Shown: positions 12,686 through 22,725 of the stretch, in pieces
Layout of the letters: each line of letters begins with the position of its first letter
Position numbering within the stretch: position 1 is the first letter of the stretch
Assembly (NCBI GenBank): GCA_000827325.1
Contig: KN832872.1
Location: 1,550,001 to 1,614,000 of the forward strand
Reading direction: 5' to 3'
Source of the DNA: Oidiodendron maius Zn
Taxonomy: Eukaryota; Ascomycota; Leotiomycetes; Myxotrichaceae
DNA length: 64,000 bases
Program-made: the position numbers and the translations under genes
Notes under the pieces: model-generated
Databases searched by the model: none
What the model saw: the letters and a program-made list of their open reading frames with translations, nothing else
Told to the model about the DNA's origin: nothing

Positions 12686-13264
12686 TTATATCTCTAACAC
12701 TCTCGTATCTTTAGCAGGAGCTATGGTCTCCTTTGCAGCTTTCTCGGCGTCCTGCAGCTTTAGCTTTTCGACTTGGCGATCCATGAACCTCCAGTAAACC
12801 CCACCATCCAAGTCCCAACCCATGATGACAGCGAAAATAACAAAAGGCAGGAGCACCAACTCCGTCCACAGTTTCCAACACGGCCCGACACACATTCCCT
12901 AATCGACTTTCAAGCCATATATCCTCTCCATGATCCAGGAAAACTTCAGCAGAGTACAAGAAATTAAGAATACAGAGGCAACATATTGAGGTATTAAGCT
13001 AGCGGCGTATTTGCCTCCCTTCAGAGTTGCCCGGTATGCGTTCCCTGCTGGATGGAGCCATTGTTTGAAATTACAATATGCTATAGCAGGAGTAATGAGA
13101 GGCGTGAAGGGGGAGATGGAGTTGCCGAAAGCCATGACGATGGGTGAGACATAGGGAATCGTTACGACACCGAAGTAAATGAGGACTCCGAGGTTAACGA
13201 GACCCATACCAAGCACGGTAAGAATTGCCACCTTCACATTCTGACGAATTGAAGGTGAGGCCAT
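12686..13264 (-). CDS. Small predicted membrane protein of unknown function, splicing uncertain
   Basis: From ATG at 13264 the frame encodes hydrophobic segments (VAILTVLGMGLVNLGVLIYF, then a VVTIPYVSPIVMAFG stretch) and reaches TAG at 12901-12899. The same frame stays open for 70 more codons and encodes another membrane-like helix (LVLLPFVIFAVIMGW) and a charged tail. A 75-nt intron (12973-12899, donor GTATTC, acceptor GATTAG) would remove the stop in frame and give 167 aa from exons 13264-12974 and 12898-12686. Without splicing the product is 121 aa. The donor and branch site are not ideal, so both forms are possible. I do not recognise the family. No targeting signal is obvious; the multiple helices suggest an integral membrane protein. 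Confidence 0.55.
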
Positions 13265-13428
13265 GATGGCCACTATAGGTTATAATCTGCCGTTGGCGAT
13301 TTGATGAAGGGGAATATGTATAGAGAAGCGAAATCATAAGATTGCGATTCTGTGGCGCAGCTCAGCCACCAGCTTTCCTTGCGCTCAACCGCATTAGGGT
13401 CATAGGTCGAAGACCCCTAGACACCACG

Positions 13429-13630
13429 TACTATCCCCCGCCTTCAATAAATGTCACCTCTCCACTTTTCACCTTAAAGCTGTTTGACTTGTAAGAGTAT
13501 ATCTCGAAGGATTCTGTAAGCTCTGGATGGATGCACAGGGCAAAAATCCTTCATTTCATACTCGTCTGAGTTAAGCGGATCAAAGGATCTAAAGTGGAGA
13601 GGTGACATTTATTCAAAGGGGGGGATAGTA
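13429..13630. mobile_element. MITE-like element with 38-bp terminal inverted repeats and TA duplication
   Basis: The left arm 13431-13468 and right arm 13591-13628 are inverted repeats of each other, matching at 35 of 38 positions. The ends read CTATCCCCC and GGGGGATAG, and each is bordered by TA, as expected of a TA target-site duplication. The 122-bp interior has no open frame of note. TA duplication and long inverted ends are typical of non-autonomous Tc1/mariner-superfamily (including Fot1/pogo) elements. No transposase is present, so it would need one encoded elsewhere. No second copy is visible in this window. Confidence 0.8.
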
Positions 13631-14551
13631 GTCAAAATATTCAAATCAAGGGAAAGCCAGTGTCGCAAGCGGCTATACTGTTGAAGTCCATCTCATGCAC
13701 AGCAGTGCTGTATCTTCATCCTGCATATAGTTGTTTATCAGCTCGCTTAACCAGCACCCCCTTTTCCGGCTCGGTTAATTCGGACGACATTCCGTGTCAT
13801 GGAGAATCATGATCGCATGATATATCATCCACATACAGACCTATATGTATTTCAAACTACTATGTGATGTTAGGATTGGGTAATCCCCCGACTGGTGACT
13901 ATGTGAGGCGTTCCTGGCTGTGTCCCAGGATGATGGCGTGCTTCTTTGCTTCTGTTCTGGGTTGGTCACAACTGGGATAGTTGGATATTTGAAGTAATGG
14001 ATACTACTAAACTGCGCAGTACGGGGGTAAAAAGGCATCTGCGTGGAATTTTGAGGTGTTTGAGATGTTCAGTCGTCAAGAGCTAGGCACCTACTATAAA
14101 AAGTTGAGAAGTCCTTGCCCTTCCAGATCTGTTCAGCTGAGATCTAAGTCTCCTTCCACTCCGTCTTCGTCCATCATCAACCTCCCCCCATACATCATTC
14201 TTCTCTCCACATATCTCCTCTCCTGCAACTAATCCGCATCTACTTCTCAACTTCACCTCCAACGGTTTAAACATTCGCGAGAACAGCATCGCTTTCAATC
14301 TCACCGCCCCGGTTTCCTTACCCATATCACCAACCACCAACCCGCTTTAATGAGCCGATCTACCCGGCTGCTGGCAGCAGCTGCCCGCTAGAAATAGTAG
14401 GAGCTATTAGAAATGGCCCATTCACTATTTCGCATATGCCTGGGGTACCAGCGACATGATACGCAACGACCTGCGGCCTTACAGCGGATAATTATGGTGA
14501 TCAGTCAAGAGCACTTGCTGTGTTGAAGCTTACAATATCTCCTCTCGACAA

Positions 14552-14840
14552 ATGGCGCTTCTCGGACCAGGCGTTGATGGGGACAATCTACAGTCCCCTG
14601 ACTTCCGTCCGACAATTAATCTAACCCGACTGGTCCGAGAAGCTCCTCAGGATTAACTACCCCTTCCATGATGCTGAAGTTGACAGGAATTTGCAGCTTC
14701 AATCGACGGAAATTCGTAGCGGAAAAGAAGGAGAATGAGATACCTCTCCATATGGTAAGTGAGAAGCTTCGGTTTGTATTCCGTCTCTTTTGACCTTCTG
14801 CTAACACAGGTAGGCACAGCCGTATGACAACAAGAATCCC
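14552..14840 (+). pseudogene. Possible decayed gene fragment
   Basis: From ATG at 14552 a 34-codon frame encodes a protein-like stretch (SPDFRPTINLTRLVREAPQD) and ends in TAA. Downstream, another frame from ATG at 14671 encodes FNRRKFVAEKKENEIPLHM and runs into a textbook intron (GTAAGT...GCTAACACAG, about 54 nt), after which it stops within six codons. The mixture of good splice signals and early stops could mean a broken gene, but no family is recognised. Chance is a real alternative. Confidence 0.25.
14557..14643 (+). repeat. 14-bp perfect inverted repeat enclosing a second hairpin
   Basis: GCTTCTCGGACCAG at 14557-14570 is exactly inverted at 14630-14643. Inside it, GGGGAC (14579-14584) pairs with GTCCCC (14593-14598). 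The two nested stems could form a stable structure in RNA. No function is known to me; it may be the remains of a foldback element or a structured transcript. Confidence 0.65.
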
Positions 14841-15841
14841 AAACATTTTCGGCTTGCCCCTGGGGAGATAAGGAGAATTTCGTCAACGGAGTTTTATTTT
14901 TATTTATATTTTTTTGGTTGCCATCATGATGGTATTAGCCACAGATATCTTTCGCCAATGGCCAGTTTTTCATCCAAAGCATTGTTCATCTCCTCTCCCC
15001 AGAGCTGCGCTCGTTGTGTAATTAGTGTGGAATATCTTATTTGAATATTCTCTTCTCATTATATATTGTTATAAAGGAAGGACTAGATTTTCTAATATTA
15101 TATCTAAGTCGCCCATAATCTGCCGGCTTTATTAATTCTCATTTTACTGAATCTTGGGCATGTGTTGGCCAGATTGAATTTGTTTGAAGTTGCACTCTCT
15201 CGTAGGTTGAGCTAAAACTCACCAGCTTCTACAGGGTGGTAAACTAGTCACCATTCGAGTTTAAAGGCCATTCACTCAGAGGGAGCTTGAGCTCTTTGTG
15301 ACGTTAATCTGAATTGCAGCTATCTATTTCTCCTTGTACCATCGTACTCTCCCTGAGACCGGCATGGACTATTCGCTTGATACATCTTTGTTTTCTTGCG
15401 CATGGGCCATTTGAGTAAACAACGCAGTATGAAAAGGGGTCTTATTTTCTAGATCAGAGTCAAGTTAAACCAGGGTAAAAAGAATGAGAATGTAATCGGG
15501 CCGGCAAAGGAAACTACCAGATGTTTTGAGGCGAGTGACGCTTGAGATGGGCAATTTACTCTTGATGGCACTGGATAAAACAAGCTGCCTGGAAGCTAAG
15601 AGCCAAGGCGTAGTGACTTGTATTCACTTCAACCCTTCCAGCTTCAAGTCTTCTCTCTAGGGTCAACATTTCCCTCCCTAAAGTCTTTTTTTCTTCTTCA
15701 AAGAGTCCTCGGTACCCTCTTTGCAAATGCCAGCCCAGTTAACACTGTATGTTACACTTCGTTATCCTCTTCTCTTCTCTGCCTTGTCCGAATCTTTAAC
15801 CACTCCTGTCTCATTGTGACCAGTTCAGTATCTTGCTACAT

Positions 15842-16885
15842 ATGCAGTGCATAGCAATCATGGAGAGCACCCCGTTGATATCTATCGGCAGCTCTGCTAC
15901 CTCATCCGCCCCCCCTGAGCAAAGCGCTCCGGGGGAGCCAAAATCTCCACTTGGAAATACACCTGGGCGTATCGCTGTCATGGAGGCTCTGCAGATCACT
16001 TTTCAGCCAGATTGCGTGGTTGTCCGCGATCGCACCAAGACAGAAGGGGAACTCAGCCTAGGACCCGCTACCGATGCCCAGAGTACTATCAAGCTCGTCT
16101 ACAGAGACGGCGATATGGACGTAATCTTCACTGTTCATAGCGAGCTTCTTTGCTACTACTCGCCTTTCTTTAATGCAATGCTTGATGGCGGTGGAGTTAC
16201 TACTAAGGCTCGCGTGCAATCTAAGATGCTACGACGAGAGTGGCGCTGGGAGCATGAGGGTGATGTCGAAACCATGGAGGGGAATGGATATGGCGATGCA
16301 GAAGGAAAGGTCCAGATTAATGTCCGGGTCAAGTTTCCTGGAGATGGGGTTCGTCACATCGTCCTATACAAGGAGGAGGTAGGAGATGTTGGTCCGCGCG
16401 CTGTTGCCGCCTTTGTCGACTGGTTGTACAACGGCTTTGCTGGGTTCACATTCGACAAGTTCGCTCACATGAAGTACAGCTCCACCGAACTCACCAAGTT
16501 ATGGGTCTTTGCGGGTAATATCGGGGTTTCTGCGTGCCAGAACCACTGCATCGAAGGCATTGAGTTACTGCGTTACCAGACTAACACCATTAACACTGGT
16601 ATAATCGGCTGGGTCTACGAGAACACGAAAGGAATGCAATTTGGAGAGAAGTTAAGGACGCTGCTGATCGACCACTGCTCGTGGAAGCTAGATGGAATGT
16701 GGATATTGGCAGGCGGCTTCGGCAGCGAGCATGAAGTCCCTCGAGAGGCGGTGATCCATATCCTAGGACGTGTGATGGTATTGGTGCAAAGCAAGGCGAA
16801 CATTATTGTCGATCTGCCACCATTTACCAGAGTCGAGTGGCGTAAGAGGTTCTACTGGATCGAGGATTATGTGCCGCCGAATTGA
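15842..16885 (+). CDS. BTB/POZ domain protein
   Basis: A single exon. The first ATG at 15842 gives 347 aa; the ATG at 15860 gives 341 aa and begins MESTPLISIGS, which looks the more natural start. After a Ser/Pro-rich head, the BTB fold begins at about residue 80 with FTVHSELLCYYSPFFNAML, which matches the core of fungal BTB proteins (self-assembly domain, often a Cullin-3 adaptor). The BTB fold is interrupted by an Arg/Glu/Gly-rich insert of roughly 50 residues before the strand and helix around AVAAFVDWLYNGF. No Kelch, MATH or zinc-finger partner domain is present. Stand-alone BTB proteins form large, fast-changing families in filamentous fungi; the role of this one is unknown. It sits in a gene-poor, MITE-bearing stretch. 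Confidence 0.8.
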   Translation: MQCIAIMESTPLISIGSSATSSAPPEQSAPGEPKSPLGNTPGRIAVMEALQITFQPDCVVVRDRTKTEGELSLGPATDAQSTIKLVYRDGDMDVIFTVHSELLCYYSPFFNAMLDGGGVTTKARVQSKMLRREWRWEHEGDVETMEGNGYGDAEGKVQINVRVKFPGDGVRHIVLYKEEVGDVGPRAVAAFVDWLYNGFAGFTFDKFAHMKYSSTELTKLWVFAGNIGVSACQNHCIEGIELLRYQTNTINTGIIGWVYENTKGMQFGEKLRTLLIDHCSWKLDGMWILAGGFGSEHEVPREAVIHILGRVMVLVQSKANIIVDLPPFTRVEWRKRFYWIEDYVPPN

Positions 16886-17176
16886 ATATGATCGATAAGG
16901 ATAAGCAGATGATTCAGGGTGGGCGCTGCCTTGCTCTGCTTATTACTTAGAATATGGCCATCTCCCCTGAATACCCAGTTAGCCATTATGTATACAGAGA
17001 TTTCTCCGAGGTAGGAGGCATTGACATGATGTGGAGGAAATGTGAGACGCACCAGGTCAGTCTTGTTCAAGTCTTCTATGTGCTGTCATATATCTATGCC
17101 TACAGTGCAACGCTCTAACAATGCTACTTTTTGGTCCCGCACTAATTTGGATGATGGAAGGTGGGTTCTATGCCAC

Positions 17177-19755
17177 TTATTTTCTTTTCTTAGCAAGCCT
17201 TTTCTCGGCTCTAGTATCCTTCTTCAACCTCGCATCCACAATCTTATACTTGCCTTTCACTCCCCTCGGTCGTCCTGCAATACCTCTGTTGCCTCCTCGG
17301 GCAACGACGACCTTAACCTCCTGTCTTGGCTTCTTTTTTGCTGCCTTGCTCATCAGCTTCGCTATCCCCTGCGCCTTTTCCTTCTCCGTCATATTCTCGT
17401 CGTCTGCCAGTAGCGCAGACTTCTTTCGCAGCTTTTCAAGTCGCTGTGCTGCCTTGAACTTCTTTCGATCCTTGGCCTCGCGCACCTTCTTGATTGGCCG
17501 TGCGTTTAGAGCCCGCATTTTCTCCTTTATGGCGGCTGCAGCTGCAGCTGTGATGGGCCTGTGCGGCTTGTCGTGTTTACTTTCGTCGTCTAGGAACCAA
17601 TCTGGGAGTCCGTCACGGTCCTTAAAGGCATACTTGTTGAAGCCCTCATCAATCAGATCATGAGTGGATTTTGCACCTGAGGCTATCTGCTGCGCCAGTG
17701 TCATTGCTTCTGCCGTAATGATATCGATATCTGGGTATGTTAGCCGCTGGTGTGGCAAGAGCGTAGATTTCTTACCTGGCCGACCGTGTTTGAGGGGCTC
17801 ATTTTCCCACTGGGCATCGGACTTGCTTCGCTTTACAACTTCGAAACTGTCATTTTCGCCTTCACTGTCTTCTGTCCCTTCTCTCGGAATGGCCCTCACT
17901 TGCTTTTCTGCGTCTTCCCTCTGCCTCAAAGAGTCCAGCTGATCCAGATCAGCGGCAATCTCTTGTCCATCCTTATCACGCAGATCAGGCTCACTCTCCT
18001 CTTGTGGGACGCCCCCAATGTCCTTAAAAATATCCTGGTCAAAAAACTGAGCTGCACGCTTCGAAAGGCCGCCCGCCTTCTTCCTGCTGCGATCAAGGTC
18101 CGTCAATAGAGGCCTTTTAGAAGGTATGCTCTCATCCCCAGACTCATCATCGCTGTCCTCGTCGAGCTCACTGTCTTCACTCGATTGATTGTCTGCTGAA
18201 AATCCTTCCCAATCACCGTCTTCATGCTCCTTTCGGGCTTTCTTGGCACGAAACTTTGCATCTGCGTCCGACTTGCGCTCCTGATACTGTTCATAAAGGG
18301 AATCAAGCTCTCTGTCCAGACGGTCTTCTTCTGCATCACTCTCACCATCCTTTTCTCCAGAATCGCTGCCATAAACTTTTCGGGAATCAGTTTTAGTTAT
18401 GATTGCCATCTTTCCCTTCGCGATTCTGTCAACGGCGCCGGACTTGTCGATTGCTTTGAGACCAAACATGGACCCGTCGCCATTGGGTCCTGCTTGCTCT
18501 AGGCCAATTTCAGTTGGGGCAGTCATGTGCAGCTGCATCCGTATTATCTCTTTCTGTTTTTTTTCGTTCTCTCTTCGTCGCTCTCTTTTATTCCGCGACT
18601 TCTCCTTCTCACCTAAGGCCTGGAGTTCTTCTTGAATTTTCAACTCCTCATCCATTGACTCCACCTCTGCAATCTCCTCATCCACATTAACTGGTGCAGA
18701 TTTCTTCGACGCAAAGCCAAACTTTTCTCGCACTTTCAACCTCCACTTCAGCAGGTTTCGAAATTCTTTTCTCCCAAGAACTCTCAAATCCGCACAACAG
18801 TCTCTGATCTCCTGCGTCGTTTCGGGCAGTTTATCAAGCGCAGCAAGGGCAACATCGCCGTTGGGGGGCTGCTTAAAGCTCAAACGATTCAAGCTTCCCA
18901 GAATGGCAATAGGATCAGTGCTTTGGATGAATTCGCTAGCTGGTACCTCTTTGAACTGCGTATAATCCCCTTCCTCATAGCCATCTCTCTTACGCTTCTT
19001 AACTTCGGGGTTAAAGACCTTTGCTTCATTATTAGGCGTTGGATCCGACAGTTCTGCAAATACAGACCGAGGATCCAGGAATCTAGGATCAATTCGTTTC
19101 GGTGCTTTGAACCCCCGGCACACGACAAAGATCTCTGCAGATACATTTCTCGACGAGGGTGGCTTCGTTGCTTCGACCTTTGTGAAGAGCTGGTTGAATA
19201 CCCAGAGAAGACTGTTGTAATCCTTTGACCGAAAGACCTTTGTCACAAATGTTCCTCCTTCTACAAGAAATTCTGTAGCCAGTTTCATGGATTGGAGGGC
19301 CAATTCCGCCTGGTTGAAAGAATCTTGCACCCACGCGGTACCAACGTTTGGCGCACCGTCGTGCAGAACAGTATCCGCTTTCCACGTCTTCAAGTGTTGG
19401 CGAATGGTAGCTCGACATTTCTCAGTGGTAATATCACTCTGGAAAGTAATAACTCGTGGGATGGGTTTAATAGGTGAAAGATCAACACCAACGATTAGAC
19501 TGCCAACGGGCATTGTTTCTGCAGCAACTTGGCACCATGACTAGAGATTATTAGACAGCTTCATTTAGTTATAAAAGGTATACATACACCAGGGGCAGCG
19601 CATAGATCCAAGAGGACCTTGCTCCTTTCCAGAAATCCATACTTCTTGTTTAATTGGATCAACTTAAACGCTGCTCTGGCCCGATATCCCTTCTCTTTGG
19701 CCAATTTATACCACTTGTCAAGACGGCCCTTTCCATGCTTCTTTTGAATACCCAT
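17177..19755 (-). CDS. SPB1: 27S pre-rRNA (guanosine-2'-O-)methyltransferase Spb1
   Basis: Two exons, 19755-19588 and 19540-17177, with a 47-nt intron (donor GTATGT); 843 aa, near the usual Spb1 length. It starts [20 protein letters not shown], the conserved N-terminus. The FtsJ/RrmJ methyltransferase fold fills about residues 20-205, with the SAM loop DLCAAPG and the catalytic tetrad K31, D117 (LHDGAPNVG), K157 (FVTKVFRS) and E191. A Lys/Glu-rich middle and a basic Spb1_C region (about 620-843, ending [11 protein letters not shown]) follow. In yeast Spb1 acts in the nucleolus, methylating G2922 of 25S rRNA in the A-loop during 60S assembly. An in-frame ATG at 19962 would add 69 residues not expected in the family. 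It is divergent from the Cdt2-like gene. Confidence 0.96.
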
Positions 19756-20068
19756 GGTATCGCAGTTTGGATGGGTAGATCGAGAAGTGGCAGGGTATCG
19801 AAAGTGGCTTTCCGCCCGCTCATAAATTTTGAAGTTTCGAATTTCTCCCTCGACGCTAAGATAAGGATACGCGCTAGCCATATCAAGACTAGGATAAATC
19901 ACGTCCTCCACGCAACGGACGCGACTGTACGTCCGCTTCTGAAGTTTTGGCGTTTCGGCCATATAAGTTTGACGGAGGAAGACTCTCACACTTCAGTCTT
20001 CGAGTAGCTTCTCTACAATTCAATTCTGGGAGATACTTTATATTCCGCATGCAATTCTACTCACCAGC
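19756..20068. promoter_or_regulatory. Shared spacer between divergent SPB1 and Cdt2-like genes
   Basis: The 313 bp between the two start codons must hold both promoters. On the minus strand it stays open in frame with SPB1 back to ATG 19962, leaving little room for a conventional promoter if that ATG were used. No specific regulatory motif was identified. Confidence 0.5.
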
Positions 20069-22312
20069 ATGATGTCTTTCACCGACTCCTCACGCCAAAC
20101 AACACCACCACCATCCCAGGAGCTCCCTCCGATGGCAGCTTTGCAAGAAGGAAAGTCTGGGAGGAAGGAGAGAAGAAACCCTTCAATAACACCGAGGAAG
20201 TTTAATCGATTCTTCACTCCACGCTCTCTCAGATCGTCAAATGCGACATCCTCCCAAAATGCCTTGATCGAAATAAATAGTCGAGTGTACAATCGAAGTG
20301 GTCCACCATCGGGCCCTATTAGACCTCTTAGACTTGTGTTGGGCCAAGAGAACACGCCAACAACCTTCACCAGGGATTTGAAGCGCAGGAAATTATATCA
20401 TACCCCGGAGTCCTCTCCAAATCATCTCCAAGCTGGAGACAAGAAGCAGGACATCGGATTGAGAGTGCCGCACGATATAGATTCCAGTGAAGAACATGAG
20501 AGTATCCCATCATCGCCATGTGAGAGAATGCAACGAGATTTGCACGAAATCAAAGAGGAAACAGCTGAAGAGCCTTTGGAACACATTGTCCAGGCTGAGG
20601 AAAGAGGATTGGGCGTTCAATTATTGCACCTTCGTATCAACGCTGCTCCCTCATCTAGACGTCAACATGTATTGTACCCAACCAATGGTCTGTTGCCCTG
20701 CTCTGTTATTTTAGGCCTTGGCTAATTGCTCTCAGACTGGCGAGACGAGACTGCATCATTTTGCAGCAGACCAGAAGATGTTCATGTGACCAATAGCCTT
20801 GAAAGCCCACATGGACGCGTCATTCCTTTCTGCGTAACGGGCTGCAATAGTAAGTAGAAAGTTCAGAACCCGTTTCACTGGTCAAACAATAACCACAATC
20901 TAGCAAATTCGCTCGTTGCTCTAGGAGACGAGGAGGGTCGGGTGCGCCTCTTAGACACCAGCCTAGAGTCGAAAAGTCCTCTTGCGAGTGCATATCTTGG
21001 TTTCAGAGTTCACACCAATGCCATTATTGATATGGACTTTTGTGATGATGATCTCTTTCTAGCAACAGCCTCTGGTGACCAAACTGCTAGAATAGTTGAC
21101 ATGAGGACCCAGACTACCTTCTCTGTCCTTGCTCACCACTCAGCATCCTTAAAACAAGTGCGTTTCATGCCAGGAAGCAATTGTATCTTAGCTACATCGA
21201 GCAGAGACGGCAGTGTCAAGCTGTGGGATCTTAGATGTAAAGCGGATGCTGCACCCAGACATCAATTCTTTGCGCATGTCCCAAATCATCCTGTTTCGAC
21301 GCATTCAGAAACTAGGCAACCCTTGTGGGACCGTCCTGTTCGCAGCATAACTGACACCCACCGGTATCCATTCTACAACAATCTCGGCCAATCGGGCTCG
21401 GGTAATGACCTACCTTCTCGTGGCGAAATGCCTGCCAGGACAGGTGGTATGTCGGTCACAGCCATCTCCTTCCTACCAGACAGCCGAGACCACCTTCTCC
21501 TCACAGCGGCAGAGAGTGATGCCTCTGTTAAGTTGTGGGATATCCGCTCCATCGCCAACAAACGCAGGGGTCATGTTGCGCTCTCCCAGACCAAACATCC
21601 TGAAAGCCACAACCAATTTCGACATTTCGGAATCAGCTCTCTCAATGTTAATGAAGCCGGAACTAGGCTATACACGCTCTGCAAAGACAATACCGTATAC
21701 GCCTATTCAACTGCTCACCTTATCCTTGGCCATGCTCCCGAACTTACAGTTGGCGATCCCGGCAGTCATTTCACACCGAAGGAAACAAAAGAGGGCCTAG
21801 GCCCAATCTATGGCTTCCGTCACCCCCAGTTTCATGCCACGTCCTTCTATGTCAAGTCTGCTATCCGTAAGGCTAAGGAGGGTAAGAGTGAGGTGCTTGC
21901 TGTTGGTAGCAGCGATGGGTGTGCCGTCCTATTTCCCACTGACGAACGCTACCTCGCTACACACATGTCGCGTGCTGGGTCTCGAGATTTTCCGATCGTA
22001 AGATCTGCACCAAATGCCGGCAACTCCGGCCTGACAAAAGAAAACTATAGTCTAAGTAGCAAAGTTGAGGATGGAATTATTCGATCGTCGAATGGAACTG
22101 CACTTGTCAGAGGTCATGACAGAGAGGTTGGCAGTGTCTGTTGGTCGCATGACGGGGATCTTATCACTGTCGGCGATGATTACTTCGTCCGATGCTGGCG
22201 TGAGGATAAAAATGCCGCCAGAGATCTGAGGATGAATGGCGAGGCTGGGGGGAGAAGATTCGCCTGTGGATGGGCAGATGTCGAAGAGGAGTATGATCAA
22301 GATGATGATTAG
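20069..22312 (+). CDS. Cdt2/DTL-like WD40 substrate receptor
   Basis: Three exons: 20069-20687, 20736-20849 and 20904-22312, giving 713 aa. Introns are 48 nt (donor GTCTGT) and 54 nt (GTAAGT). The first ~205 residues are disordered and basic, with TPRKFNRFFTPRSLR near residue 50. The rest is a WD40 propeller: NSLVALGDEEGRVRLLD, LATASGDQTARIVD, ILATSSRDGSVKLWDLR, LLTAAESDASVKLWDIR, and a last blade ending FVRCW. The two WDxR boxes (WDLR, WDIR) are the known DDB1-contact motif of CRL4 receptors. Cdt2 directs CRL4 to destroy PCNA-bound Cdt1 and, in fission yeast, the RNR inhibitor Spd1, limiting re-replication. The family call rests on layout and motifs; another DDB1-linked WD40 protein is possible. 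Confidence 0.8.
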
Positions 22313-22725
22313 GCAGTATCTCTCTCCCTCGTGAAATTTTTGTATAATGGATTTAGCATTGGCGTCTAGTAGAAGCATATCATATTAGAGGTTGAATAAG
22401 AAATCCTTTCAACAGTCATTAATATCTGGTTAATTCGATTAATCGCAATCCAAATATCACCGACAAGATAAGGCTCATTCCCGCTACTACTTTTTCTCAC
22501 TTGATCTAGGTTTTGCTACATACAACCTGCGTTGGTTGACTAGCATTTTGCGGTATTATCATAGGATATGCTTGCGGGTTTCATTGCAACTCTGAAATTT
22601 TCTTTAAGTCTCAGTAAATCCCACCAGCTCCACTTAAATATAGAAATGCAACCTCCTCAGAATAGCACATTTTTTTAAAAAAAACTGTGATGGGCCGTTA
22701 TAGACACCGATATTTGAAGACGAGT
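22313..22725. other. Convergent 3' intergenic region
   Basis: AT-rich DNA between the 3' ends of the Cdt2-like and peroxidase genes, including an A/T homopolymer stretch near 22670-22685. No gene seen. Confidence 0.5.

Larger units (their letters stand above)
13631..15841. other. Intergenic AT-rich region with a strong hairpin and possible decayed coding DNA
   Basis: About 2.2 kb without an intact gene. It includes a nested inverted repeat (14557-14643) and a short stretch with a well-formed intron (donor GTAAGT at 14756, acceptor after GCTAACACAG at 14810) flanked by frames that soon hit stops. The rest is AT-rich and featureless. With the MITE upstream and the orphan BTB gene downstream it looks like accessory DNA. 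Confidence 0.5.

Noticed and set aside
14083-14340. An 85-codon minus strand frame
   Set aside because: Arg/Glu/Gly-rich with no similarity; the + strand is a CT-rich tract that creates open antisense frames.
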